From Cochliopodium minus (taxonomy: Eukaryota; Discosea; Himatismenida; Cochliopodiidae): a stretch of 32,169 nucleotides of DNA. The stretch's first letter is position 1. Every line of letters begins with the position of its first letter. The notes below the pieces were generated by a model that searched no databases, was not told the origin of the DNA, and saw only the letters and a program-made list of their open reading frames with translations. Below, in pieces: positions 11,420 to 22,232 of the stretch. The position numbers and the translations under genes were made by a program. The stretch spans positions 1 to 32,169 of the forward strand of contig JAMYWO010000389.1 in assembly GCA_024220525.1 (NCBI GenBank), read 5' to 3'.

Positions 11420-14400
11420 ATGAGCTATTTAGAAAAGGGAAATGAAATATTGGTTCTATTGAAAGAGGATAAAGATATTTCAGTGATGGTGAAGGGATTA
11501 TTGGAAGAATATATCACCAAATATGGAGATGGGAAAGAAATAGAAGTGATCTCCAAGCATTTGGAGATCATAGAGTTGATTATGGATAGATTTGATGGAG
11601 GATATCTTGATAAAATCTCAGAATGGGTGATTCACGTAGTATCGAATGGAATAGAGAAAATATATGAATGGAATGAATTGCCAATAGATCTAATGATAGA
11701 ATTGATACTCAATTCTATCAACAAAATCTTCAACAAAAGTATATTAAAAATCACTGATAATAAAGAAAAGAAAATATATGTGGAATTGATAAACAAGATA
11801 GGATCAAAAAAAGTATTGGTATTCATCTCAAGATACATCACTCAATTATCGAACAATATGGCAAATAATTATCTGAGATGTCTAAGAGAGATGCTGATGA
11901 TCGATCCATCCACTTTCAATGCAAAAAATGAGAAGACATACATCTTAAACATGCTTTATTTATTCGAGACAGAGGAGAAAAAGACATCAGATCTCAACAA
12001 AAAGGAGAAATATAAGTTTTTCTCCAATGTGTACAACCTCTCCAACAAAAATCAAATTCTTAGAGCTCTAATAATAGAAATAATTAATCTTTTAATGAAC
12101 ATCATCTCCAAAAAAGAAAATAAAGAAAACTTAAATTTCTTGAATTTCGAAAGTTTCTTGTTCTCCTTTTACCAAATCATGTTAAAAGAATCAAACAAAA
12201 AAGAAAATGAAGAGAACAACAAATTAGTGGTAGAGTGTTTACGTGGGTTGAAAAATTTCGTTGAAATATCTGACAAAAATGGAATTTTAAAGGAAGAAAA
12301 GAAGTTGGATGAGATCATTTCCTATTTGACGAAGCAATACTCCTCAAATTACGACATCATCAAAAAACAGAACAATCAAAATGAAATTGTGAATATGTGC
12401 GGTAAAGTGATTGAAACGATGAGATCGAATAGAGGGAGTTTGTGGTTCGAAGAGAAAATGATAAACTTTTGGAAGACGAATCTTGAAAGAAAAGTGGATG
12501 TTGGGATTCAAACAAGTGAAATCAAAAACGATTTGGTGAGCGTTTTCAGCGAAGAAAAGGGGATTTTGAAACTTTTGTATCTCCACAGAAATTCTTTCAA
12601 ATTGAATTCCAAGAAAGAATCCTTTTTGCTCACATCTCTTCAAAGATTGCTAAAACAACAAGTCCACTTCACAGAAAACTCTGATTTCAGCTTTATAAAA
12701 ACCTTATTTGAGTTGTTGGGTTCTGTTCTTCCTTATTTCTTGAATGAAGAAAACAATACTTCTTTGTTTGATAAGCTTTCAAACATTTTAATTTATTCTA
12801 GCAAGTTCGAAGGACCTTTCAAAGAAGCCACACAGGAACTAATCGTTTTCTTCGAACACAAAACAGATTTTCTCGAATCTTTCAAGGTTTCTCTCAAAGA
12901 AAATTTCCCCGAAAAAGCGGAATTATTTTTTCAGCACAACCTTTCCATTCAAAACTTCAAAGCCAAACTTATAGATACAATCGACGAAGAATGTGTCAAC
13001 AAACACTGCCAATACTTCCTGAACCAATTCGAAGATAATCCACAACAAAACAACTCTAACATCATCTTTTCTTACTTCCAAAACTTATTCACAATGTTGG
13101 GAAAACTCAACGAAATTTCTTCTCTTTTGGAAGAGCTTTCACTTGGTGAAATGTGTGACGATTTTGATTGGGAGAATCAGAAATTCAAACTATCTTTTCT
13201 TGGCCATTTGTTCCATTCTTTATCTCCGTTTCCTTTCTTGCCAAATATCACAAACTCTTTGTCATTCTACTGTAAAATAATAAGTGGTAAAAAAAAATTA
13301 AAAAAAAAAAATTATTAAAAGTTTTTTTCAATTGATTTGAACATTAATTAATTTAAAAAAGTTTTTTTTAAAAATCAAAATAATTAATAAAAAATATTCA
13401 TTTTTTTAAAAAAAAAAAATAGAAACATTGCGTGTGAAAGATGAGGATGAAGTGAATTATTTTAGGAAAAATTGCTTCAAGTTCATGCAAAGGATAGAAA
13501 AAAGCTTCTCCACAAAACTCCTGGTGGGACTAGAGCAGCAAGACAGAAAGGAAAAACTCCCTGTCATTTCCAGCCTCATGATATTATTCCTCCTCAAAAA
13601 AGCATCTCAAGATGAACAATCAAAAAAAAATTTATTAGAAGATTATTACAGGTAAATTTAATTTTTGATTTTTTATTTAATTTTATTATTTTTGATTTTT
13701 TATTTTATTATTTATTATTTTTTTATTTTTTATTTTTTATTTTAATATTTTTAAATTTTTTTATTATTTTATTATTTAATTATTTTATTATTTTATTATT
13801 TTATTATATTTTAATTATTTTTAATTTATTTTTTTATTTTTTATTTTTTATTTTAATATTTTTAATTTTTATAAAAAAAAAAGATATTTGGTTCTTACAT
13901 GTTTGCCTAGCTTGAATTCCCTTAAAAAATATAAATTGAACATATTAAATCTATTCTCAGGACTAGACAACTCATTCTCCCTCAACTTCAACAACGACAA
14001 AGAAACAAAAAAACCCCAAAAAAAATTCTCCGCCAAACAACTTTCACTCATCAACATCCACACTCTATTTCTTCTCAAATCAAAATCAAACAACATCAAC
14101 GATCTTTTAGTCAATAATACAAAGAACGAGGAATCTTTAAACAATGATACTTTTTTTGTTGGATCTGTTCGTTTTTTGTTTGCTTTAATTACAAAAGAAA
14201 TTTCCCTGTCCAATTCTTTTGTTTCTTGCCACATTTCTTACAATTTTTTCTTCGATCTTTTGAACTTTTCCGTTGAGAAATCTTCTCTTCTCCCTTCAAA
14301 ATTCCTCCAAGAAAATTTTCTGGCAGAAAAAATCGAAATTTCTCAACCAAAAAACACTTTTTCAAATAATTCTAATTTTGTTTCTAAAATACCGAACAAT

Positions 14401-15042
14401 AATTCGAAAAAATTGTTCAAAAACGAAAAAAATTGGTTTTTGGATTTTTTTACCGAGATTGTCTCTTCTCTCATCTCTTTCATTGTCAAATCTGTTTCTC
14501 TTTCTAAGAAAAACTCCAATGTTTTCATGACTTTCACTTTGTTGGAGAGTTTGACATCGAACAAGATAACGACGTTTCTTTTGTCTCCTTTCTACATTGT
14601 AAATTTTTTACTTTTTATTTTATTCATTTTAGTTTTAAATGTTTTTTAATTTTATTTTTTAAAAAAAAATTTTTAAAAGAAAATATTGGATACTTTCGAA
14701 AGTGTTGTGGGAACAACCTCTGACAAAAAACTAAAACTAAAAACCCTCCAAACTCTCAACACATTCATCACCAAATCCACCCACACAAATTTTACGATGC
14801 ACTACCAACAAGTAATAAGGATACTTTTCTCTTCACATCTTTATTCTTTGTTCCAATTAAAATATCAAAACAAAAAAGTTTTGGAAGAAGAATATGAAAT
14901 GATGGGCTTGATTTGTGATTCACTAAAGAAGGTTTGTGTGGATTCTGGTTTACAAGGAAGTTTGGAGGGTTATTTGGAGAGGATAAGCAAGAATGAAAAG
15001 TTAAAGGAAAACTGTGATATTATCTTTCAAAAATTAAAATAA
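11420..15042 (+). CDS. Unrecognised large helical (solenoid-like) protein, 1057 aa
   Basis: Exons 11420-13286, 13423-13651, 13884-14598 and 14680-15042 join in phase 1, 2 and 0. The ATG at 11420 follows an A-rich leader. The protein is almost wholly predicted helical, with repeated amphipathic pairs of about 40 residues (for example ISEWVIHVVSNGIEKIYEWN and YITQLSNNMANNYLRCLREM). This is typical of HEAT/ARM-type scaffolds. There is no signal peptide, membrane helix or enzyme motif. Exon 3 (about residues 700-937) is Ser/Asn/Phe-rich and less regular, so its reading is the weakest. I could not assign it to a family. The gene starts 241 bp from the divergent SHOCT/ankyrin gene and its stop is 50 bp from that of the Kelch/F-box/Ras gene. 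Confidence 0.75.
13655..13882. repeat. T/A simple-sequence intron
   Basis: The intron at 13652-13883 of the solenoid gene consists of ATTTTATT/ATTTTTT units and nothing else. It has GT and AG ends and no coding content. Confidence 0.8.
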
Positions 15043-15092
15043 ATTTTATTTATTGTAAAGACAAAGTTAAACTTTTTATTGTTGTAATAATA

Positions 15093-18012
15093 TTACATCA
15101 ACAAACATTTTTTGTTTTTATCAGATTGATTCAAAAGTTTGGGAACTAATTTGTTTTGTGTAAACAACATCAAACACAAATTAAAAAGTTTATTGACATT
15201 GTACCCAGTCAAAGAACTAGTCTTCATAAAAACCATTCCCTTCTCCTTGGCAAAATCTATAGCCTTTTCATCGTCTTCATCCAAAGAATCGACCTTGTTT
15301 TTAACCAAAATTTTAGTGAAAGGACAGCCATCGTAAACACGATCTACTTTTTCATAAAAACTGTTTAGTTTATCTAAAGAGTCTCCATTTTCTTCGCAAT
15401 AAACAAAAACAAAGACATCTTGCATATGAATATAACATACTCTCATACTAGAATATTCTTCAGTGCTGTCAAATATTTCGAATTGGAAAGATTTTGTTCC
15501 CAATTTTCCTGTTTTGATGGCAACTTTTTTTCTATAGACATCTTCTATTGTTGGATCGAATTCGTCAACGAAAAATCCTTTTGTGAATCTAATTGCCAAG
15601 TTTGATTTACCGACTCCTTCACCTTTGGAAATAAAATTTTATCAAGAAAAAATTTTATTAAAAAATATTATTAGTTACTTCCAATGAGATAAATTCTTAT
15701 TCCTTCCATCAAGCTTAATTTCTTTTCATCGTAATTCAGTCCAAGAGGAAGAATATTTGGAGGAGTGTAAATAATAGGGATGAAAGTCTCCTTCAAATAC
15801 TTGTAAACTGTTAATTTCTGTAATTTTGAATCATTAAAAATTTTATCATTTTTAACATTCATTTTTTCTTTCAGAATGAGTTTGTTTATTCTTTGACCCC
15901 ATATTTTGTTGTGTTTCATCAATTTACAAAACTTTTTACTTGTTAAAGAAATGTTCATGATGCTCTTCAATTCTAATGATTCTGTTATTTTTGCTATGCA
16001 GTCTATGTTGATATTTTCTAAAGGAAATGTTTCGTTTATGATTGACTTTAGAGAGCAAATGTAGAAATTTTTCAAAACTGTTTCATCAGAAATTCCTCCA
16101 AATAAATAAATCTATTGTTTTTGTTTTTAAAAGATTATTAACAAATTTTTTTAAAAAATATATTGATACATTCAAACCAATATTTCATCGAAATTAAAAA
16201 TAAATAATGATAATTTTTAATTAAAAACAAAAAAAAAAATTTTAAAACAAAATCTTTTGAATTTTTCAAAGATATTATTACAACATTTCATTAAATCAAT
16301 TCAAATTTAATTTCAAAAAATTTTTATTTTTAATTAATTTTAAAATAAATTTTTTTTACAAAAATATTAAAATAGTTAATTTTATTATGTCCAAAATATT
16401 TTGTTAAAATTTATTACCTTATTTTCAAAAGTGTCGAAAGAAGAGTGATTAATAAATCCAAAATCAAAATTCATGAAATTGTTAACCACCAAACAATCAA
16501 ACTCGCCAACTTCAATATTTTTCTCAAGGAATTTTTTGTAAAGATAAATTAATTTGGGCAAATCAAAAATCAAGATTTCTTGCAAAATTTCTGAGAAATT
16601 ATCTTCACCACCATATACTACCATGTATATTTCTTTCCATATAATTGCTTTGTTTCCTTTTCTTGGTTTTGTGTTGGTTTTTAGTTTGAGTGAGGGAGGG
16701 TAGCTTTGGAGATGAGAAACTATCAATTCATTGGAGAGATTCGTTCCATTATCTCCTCCAAAAATTATTCTCTAAAATAAAATGTTTTTATTTAAATAAA
16801 TTAAATTAAATTAAACTTTTTTTAAAAATAAACAAAAACATTTTAAAAAAATTAATAAAAAAATAACAAGAAAAAATTTTTAAAAAAATCTGATTAAAGA
16901 GATAATTTATTGAATGAAAATTAAACTCTTTCAAATATGTTTTTGTTTAATAAAAATGAAATATTCAAATTAAAAAAAAATGACATATTTATCGAAAAGA
17001 ACCAACGAAAAATGAGCCAAAGAATCCTCAATTAAAGAGTGACAAAATTTTTTTCCAAGCATGGCAGATGTGGAACTATCATTAACGAATTTTTCTCCAT
17101 TCTTCATTTCCTTTGTTTTTTTTCTGTAGCCATAATACTTTGATTCTTCATGTCTTGAAAATCCTCCCCTGAAATGAAATAATAAGATTAAAAAAATTTT
17201 GAAAATAATTAAAATAATTAAAATACAAAATATGAAATGCGAAAAAACATTAATTAAATTAAAATTAATTGAATTTTTTTAAAACAAAATTAATTAAATT
17301 AAATGATTTCTCTGAATTATATATCAAAAAAAAAAATAAAAGAAATGATTTAAAATAATTTGTTACACGACTACCAAACTCTTGTTTAAATTCACCCAAA
17401 GGTATGAACAATGATGAGACCTAGGTAATTGGTATTGTTTCGAAAAATCCTCCAATTTCCATTCCAGCTTTAAAAGGTCGAAGAACCAATAATCTGAAAA
17501 GATCTCCTCTCCCATTTTCCCTCCTGACAAAATCAATTTTGAATCGATCCAATTTATCGTTGCAAAACTTCTTGGGGATGGTCCATTTCCTTCCCATTTG
17601 ACTTTTATCCATTTTGAATGTTTGTATACCCATAGATCATCCCTTTCTATTATCTTCTCATTTTTCTCATCTTTATATTCTCCTCCATAAACATAATAAT
17701 TTCCTTTATCATCAAATGTTGTGCAATGTCCTTGTTTTCAAAAAATCAAATAATAAACCAATAAAGATCCAATTTAAGATATTTTTTAAAATAACTTATA
17801 TTTGAGATTATAAACGAATATTGTTAACATAATTTCTCTTTGGTTGCATATATTTGATAATTTCTTTAATTTGATCATCAAATTAAAATTTATATACTTC
17901 AAAAAACCAATAATTTAATAATACCATATCTTTTTGGTGGAGTGATTGAATCATTCGATGTGATTTTTATCCATTCATAATCATTATTTCCTTCAATTTC
18001 CGAAACCTTCAT
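15093..18012 (-). CDS. Kelch repeat, F-box and Ras-type GTPase fusion with CaaX box
   Basis: Exons 18012-17925, 17730-17421, 17168-16985, 16771-16418, 16111-15679 and 15622-15093 are in phase throughout, 632 aa. Residues 1-335 are Kelch-like blades, seen as beta strands ending in Gly-Gly (VYGGE, LSGGK, IFGGD, VYGGE, LFGGI). An F-box-like motif follows at 341-390 (INIDCIAKITESLELKSIMN, then KIWGQRI), which would bind SKP1 in an SCF ubiquitin ligase. Residues 449-610 are a Ras GTPase: P-loop GSEGVGKS (456-463), switch I FVDEFDPTIEDVYRKK (nearly identical to Ras), NKVD (565-568) and TSSL for G5. The last four residues, CLLM, form a prenylation CaaX box. Oddities are Glu458 at the Ras Gly12 position and DSTEEYSSMR where Ras has DTAGQEEYSAMR, so the Gly60/Gln61 equivalents are missing. 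GTP hydrolysis is therefore doubtful. I infer a membrane-bound F-box protein with a Ras-like effector surface. Confidence 0.85.
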
Positions 18013-18258
18013 TTTTTTTTATAAAGTGAATTAAAAATTTTAAAAACAATGCAATCTTTACATTGATTTGTTGTCAGAAAAAGTTTTTCCATTTAAACAT
18101 TTAAATTGTGGAATTTTTTGAGATTAATTAAAAATTTTTGTTCAAACTCGTTCTTGAAAAAACAAAATCCTTCAAAACATATCATTTAAATGTTCCAATT
18201 AATTTTTGTTGTAAAATATTCGGAATTAATTTTTTGTTGGAAATAAATAAAATTTTTA

Positions 18259-20620
18259 TTAAAATATTCTCTTGGACAAATTCTCGAACCCAGTTCCTAC
18301 ACAACTCAATATTACGGTGTTGGACTCCTCTTCGGTGACGATCTTGAAGGTGACCCCAAAAAAAGTTTTTAAGTTTCTCAAACATTTGATGGTGTAGGGA
18401 GTGAGTTTGCCTAAACAAAAAAAAATTTATTTTCAAAAATAAATAAATGAAAAAAAAAATAACTTTGTTCTTCGTAAAAGAAATTAAGAATATTTGAATG
18501 GAAATAAAAAATTTTTGAAAAAAAAATAAATCAAAAAAAATAAAAAGAAAAAAAGCAAGAATAAAAAAATAAAATGGAAAAACAAAAATAAAAAAATAAT
18601 AATAACTAAAAACTAAATTTTAAACATGATTAAAAAAAATTAAAGAATTACCCAAACGTATCTTTGAAATGCTTTCTTGAGACAAGACCATCCACAACAA
18701 CATGACTCCTTGGGTACTGCTGTCGACGCAACCATTGAAAGAAATCTCCTGCAACATGAGTTTGGCGACGTCTTTGCCCAGATCTTCCGGAAGCGTTCCT
18801 ACTGGTGACAAATATTCTGCTCCCAACACACATCCTGTTGTTGTTTCTGCGACGAGGGATATTCCATATCCTGGAGACTTTTAAAAAAATTAGAATAAAC
18901 TGGGTTAAAAAATGATAAAAACTAAAAAATAAAAATTAGAATTTTGTTTGTTTTAAATCAGCACATTTTGTCAGATCATGAATTTTTCTGAACTAAATAA
19001 CATAAACATCATTTTGATAAAACAAAAAAAAAAATCTTTTTAAATATTGAACAAAAATGAAAATTTTTAAATACATAATAAAATGAAAAAAAAATCAAAA
19101 AATAAAGACAATTAAAAAAAAAATTACTTTGCCTGCCACTTCACCCTTACAATGATCAGAATAGATGTATATGTCCTGGGTGTAGTCCATCAAAATCTGC
19201 TTGGAGCCATCAACGATACGGTTGGAGAGAATGGGGGAAACCCTCAAAGTGAAGGCGATGCCTCTAATCCTCTTGATCTTACCGGGTTCGATGAGTTTGA
19301 TTGGGTTGAGAGTCTTCATGACGGGACATTTCAAGATTACTTTACCGCCTCCTTCTGGTTTGACACCACGGCTCACAACTTGGAATTCGAGGTCGCGTGC
19401 GTCCACTCCAAAGTGGCGAAGTTGTGGGAGTGTCACTGTCCTGAAAATGTCGATTGATGGATCTATTTAGAAAAAAAATTATGTTAATTATTGAATAATA
19501 AAATGATCAATTTATATAACAAATAAAAAATTGTTAAAAATAAAATTTTAAAATGAATAATATTATAAATCAAATTTTAACAACAAAAAAAAATTATTTT
19601 TAAAAAAAAATAGAATAAATTGGGTTCAAAAATGAAAAAATAAAAATTAGAGTTTTGTTTGTATCAAATCAGCACATTTTGTCAGATCATGAATTTTTCT
19701 GAACTAAATAACATAAACATCATTTTGATAAAACAAAACAAAAAAATGTCGGAAAAAAAAACGAAACAAAACAAAGGATACCTTCATTATCATTTGTTAT
19801 TCCTTCAAGTGTTGCTATCAACCTCTCTTTTCCAAAAGGTGCCAAGCAAACTAAGCCTTCGAGGAACCATCCAATGCTACGAGACAAACCGCAGTTGTGA
19901 TCTACGAACCCTCCAGTCAATATCCCCGGCTTGTAGTACACTGTTGTACCTGTGTGGTTTATTTCTACATGTGATCCTGTGGTCATTTTATCACCGATCA
20001 ATCTCAAAAAAGATGCTTCGAAATCTTATTTTGTTGAAGTAGAAAAAAACTAAATTTCAAATTTTTTAATTATGTTTTGGAATTATTATTTTTTGATTGA
20101 ATGATTAATTATAATCCCATTCAATGCATTGATGATTAATTCGATCAAATTTTATGATGTTATCTATATCCATTCAGGATATTTAAAAATTGATCTAGTA
20201 ATTATTTTGTGATAGGATTCTCATGATTACCTCCACATTTTTATATGATATCATATTCATTTATTCCTCTTATTATTATTTGATTTAAATTTTTATTGTT
20301 AATTCTTATTTTTTTCTTTGTTAATTTTATTTCCTTCAAATTAAAATATCCTAATTACCTCTGATTCCCGGCTCCTCACTCTTTGCTCTTATTTCTGTAA
20401 TTTTTATTGGTTTTCCACTTAATGTTGCACATACTATCCTCTGTCTAAAATGAGAGCATCCTTTGAAGGTGATGCATCCCAATTCAGGCTTCATCACTAT
20501 CTCATCTTTGATTTTCTTTGGTGCTGGTGACTTTTTGGCCTCATTGATCATTGTATCAACTGATGGTCTACTATCCCTACTATTTGGGTTTGTATTTGAA
20601 TATGATTTTCTCTTTCTCAT
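18259..20620 (-). CDS. RCL1: RNA 3'-terminal phosphate cyclase-like protein Rcl1, 40S ribosome biogenesis
   Basis: Exons 20620-20359, 20024-19782, 19462-19128, 18877-18652 and 18410-18259 give 405 aa. The family is unmistakable: FKGCSHFRQRIVCATLSGKPIKI at about 52, FEASFLRLIG, INHTGTTVYYKPGILTGG, the triple-Gly block VKPEGGGKVIL, FTLRVSPILSNRIVDG, SPGYGISLVAET, and a closing VGTGFENLSKRIF. Rcl1 is the non-cyclising family member that works with Bms1 and the U3 snoRNP in early pre-18S rRNA cleavage in the nucleolus. It has an extra basic, Ser/Pro-rich N-terminus of about 45 residues relative to yeast. The start is the first ATG in frame (20620); the open frame runs further upstream but without an ATG. 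Introns 2 and 3 each hold a snoRNA-like unit, a common arrangement for ribosome-biogenesis hosts. Confidence 0.95.
18879..19028. repeat. Intron duplication unit, copy A
   Basis: This stretch pairs with 19598-19740 in the same orientation. The 73 bp at 18955-19027 are identical to 19666-19738. The outer part (18879-18950) is similar but diverged, with several substitutions and an indel. The repeat is wider than the snoRNA-like core, so the whole piece of intron was copied between introns 2 and 3 of RCL1. Confidence 0.85.
18951..19019 (-). ncRNA. Intronic C/D-box snoRNA candidate, copy A (RCL1 intron 3)
   Basis: On the RCL1 sense strand: 5' stem TATCAAA (19019-19013), C box ATGATGT (19012-19006), D' CAGA (18990-18987), C' ATGATCT (18979-18973), D box CTGA (18961-18958), 3' flank TTTAAAA. 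The C-to-D core is identical to copy B over 73 bp. The terminal stem is weaker here than in copy B. Guide segments would be ATGTTATTTAGTT before D' and GACAAAATGTG before D. It sits in a 250-bp intron (19127-18878), 73 nt before the acceptor, as expected for intron-processed snoRNAs. Confidence 0.55.
19598..19740. repeat. Intron duplication unit, copy B
   Basis: Partner of 18879-19028. Its outer left part (19598-19660) matches copy A imperfectly, and the right part from 19666 is identical for 73 bp. No exon sequence was copied with it, so this is not a tandem duplication of an exon-intron block. Confidence 0.85.
19662..19730 (-). ncRNA. Intronic C/D-box snoRNA candidate, copy B (RCL1 intron 2)
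   Basis: On the RCL1 sense strand: TATCAAA (19730-19724) pairs perfectly with TTTGATA (19668-19662) as a terminal stem. Next come C box ATGATGT (19723-19717), D' CAGA (19701-19698), C' ATGATCT (19690-19684) and D box CTGA (19672-19669). Total length is 69 nt. The C box departs from RUGAUGA only in the last base. Host and spacing fit a snoRNA guiding rRNA 2'-O-methylation. The D' guide would read target AACTAAATAACAT, which begins like the CTAACTA segment of small-subunit rRNA; this match is from memory and weak. Confidence 0.6.
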
Positions 20621-21262
20621 TTTCTTCAAAATTATATACACAATAAGACAACTTTGATTTTTTTTTTTATTTTCTTGAAACAAATCAAATACATTCTCTT
20701 TTTTCAATACTTGTAATGAAGAAAAAGGTTCAAATCATGAAAAAATCTTTTTTTGGATAATCTTAATTCTGTTCAATACTTGATATAGAGAGAAATTTTT
20801 AAAAAAACATTATATTTGAGAATTAGAAAGGAAAACAATTGAAATTATTATTTTCTTATTTTTAGGTGTTTATATTTTTTAAAATCAGAATTTTATTTTA
20901 TCGATCAAGATTAATCTGAAGTATAACATTAAAAGCCATCATTTATTAAAAAATATAACACCCATGAAGACACTTTATTCCTAATAAAAATTATCATATT
21001 AAGAAAAGTATAAAAGAACCTCTTTTTGAGGATGATAAAAGATTTACAATTTTTTTTTATTTTATAATTTTCAAATGCAACAAAAAATGAGAAATTTTTT
21101 AAGAACCAAATCATTATACAACACCAAGATCGAAATATTAAAAACTTTTTTTATTTCACTTTGATCTTTTGATTGAAATTGATTATTCAAAGAGGAAATA
21201 TTCACTTTTTTTAAGAAGATTAGAAAAAAAAAAAAATTTGTTTTTTGACAATCATCCCTTAT
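20621..21262. other. Divergent intergenic region between RCL1 and the NF-YC-like gene
   Basis: These 642 bp hold no protein gene. The sequence is A/T-rich but not simple repeat. It contains a possible C/D-box RNA (20871-20956), a short CCTC-TTTTT-GAGG hairpin at 21019-21031 and presumably both promoters. I cannot point to a specific promoter element. Confidence 0.6.
20871..20956 (-). ncRNA. Possible independent C/D-box snoRNA
   Basis: On the minus strand, ATATTTTTTAA (about 20956-20946) pairs with TTAAAAAATAT as a terminal stem. Inside lie ATGATGG (20942-20936, C-like), TTCAGA (D'-like), TTGATCG (C'-like) and CTGA (20888-20885, D). The spacing is 58 nt from C to D, normal for the class. It sits upstream of RCL1 on the same strand. 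All boxes are short and A/T-compatible, so chance remains possible. Confidence 0.3.
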
Positions 21263-22162
21263 ATGGATAACAATATCAATAATAATGACAATATCCCATA
21301 TAATAATGATGATATTCTCAATTCAGATATATTCGGACCTATTGATGATATATTGGATTATGATCAAACCTTCATTCAACAAAATAATGTCAATAATGAA
21401 ATATATAACAATATAAATAATGGGGAACTAGATCTCGGAAATTTTTGGTTAAAGGAGAACGAAAAGATAAAGAAACAAAAGAATTTTGAATCAAATAGCT
21501 TTCATGCAACAAAAATCAAAAAGATAATAAGAGCTGATGTGGATTGTAAAGTATGGAAATTCATATCATTTTGATATTTTGCTTGTATATTTAAAATATC
21601 CGACATTTATTGGTTTATTATAGCCATATCCTCACAAAATTAATTTATTTCTGTAAATTAGTCTATATCAAATGAAGCAGTTGTGGTATCAGATAAGACA
21701 TTGGAATTATTCGTCAAAGAATTGATATTGCGGTCATATAATGAAGCCGTGAAGAAAAAGAGAGATATTAAAACGATAAAGAAAGAGGATGTCTTGGACG
21801 TGATAAGAAAATGCGAAAATTATGATTTCCTCATCCCCATAGTAGACAATATAAATCAATCAGAAGATCAAGACTACGGTGATCAAAATATAACTTCCAA
21901 TGATATGAGCAATAACAATCTAAACCAAAGTAATCAGCAATTAAATCAAGATATGAATCTCACAACACCAAATCTGAATCCATATTTCCCATATTTTCCT
22001 TATTATCCTCAAAACATTCAAGAATATAACAATTCATTGCAACAAATGTTCGCAATGCAACAAAATCTCCAACAAAGTTTTCTTCAACAACAAGAAGAAA
22101 ACACAATAGGTAGTAATGATAATAAAACTTTAGATAAAAAAGATGATCCAAACGAAAAATAA
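21263..22162 (+). CDS. NF-YC-like histone-fold CCAAT-binding subunit
   Basis: Exons 21263-21550 and 21662-22162 join in phase 0 (donor GTATGG, acceptor AAATTAG) and give 262 aa. The start is the first ATG; the open frame extends six codons further but begins with TTG. Residues 1-60 are Asn/Asp-rich. An FW motif (LGNFWLKENEKIKK) precedes the histone fold at about 82-160: HATKIKKIIRADVDCKSISN, VVSDKTLELFVKELILRSYN and KKEDVLDVIRKCENYDFLIP. Both the FW and the final YDFLIPIVD are hallmarks of NF-YC/HAP5, which pairs with NF-YB and NF-YA to bind CCAAT boxes. The C-terminal 100 residues are Asn/Gln-rich, as in activation regions. DRAP1 or a POLE4-type subunit is less likely. Confidence 0.8.
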
Positions 22163-22232
22163 AAGTGTGATATTAAAAAAAAGTTTAAAAAAAATGATTT
22201 ATAAACATAAAATTTTTTTTAATTAAATAAAA

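Noticed and set aside
11420-15042. Assigning the solenoid gene to TTI1 or URB2 because of size and neighbours
   Set aside because: No diagnostic motif; adjacency to TOR or ribosome genes is not evidence in this kind of genome.
20621-20707. Open frame upstream of the RCL1 ATG
   Set aside because: It has no ATG before 20620, and the Asn/Lys/Phe-rich composition looks like leader sequence.
20728-20738. GGTTCAAATC, like a tRNA B box
   Set aside because: No A box and no acceptor or anticodon stems within the needed distance on that strand.
21019-21031. CCTC-TTTTT-GAGG hairpin
   Set aside because: Only a four-base stem in a eukaryotic intergenic region; no reason to call a terminator.
21245-21262. 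Six-codon upstream extension of the NF-YC-like gene
   Set aside because: It would need a TTG start; the ATG at 21263 is the natural start.
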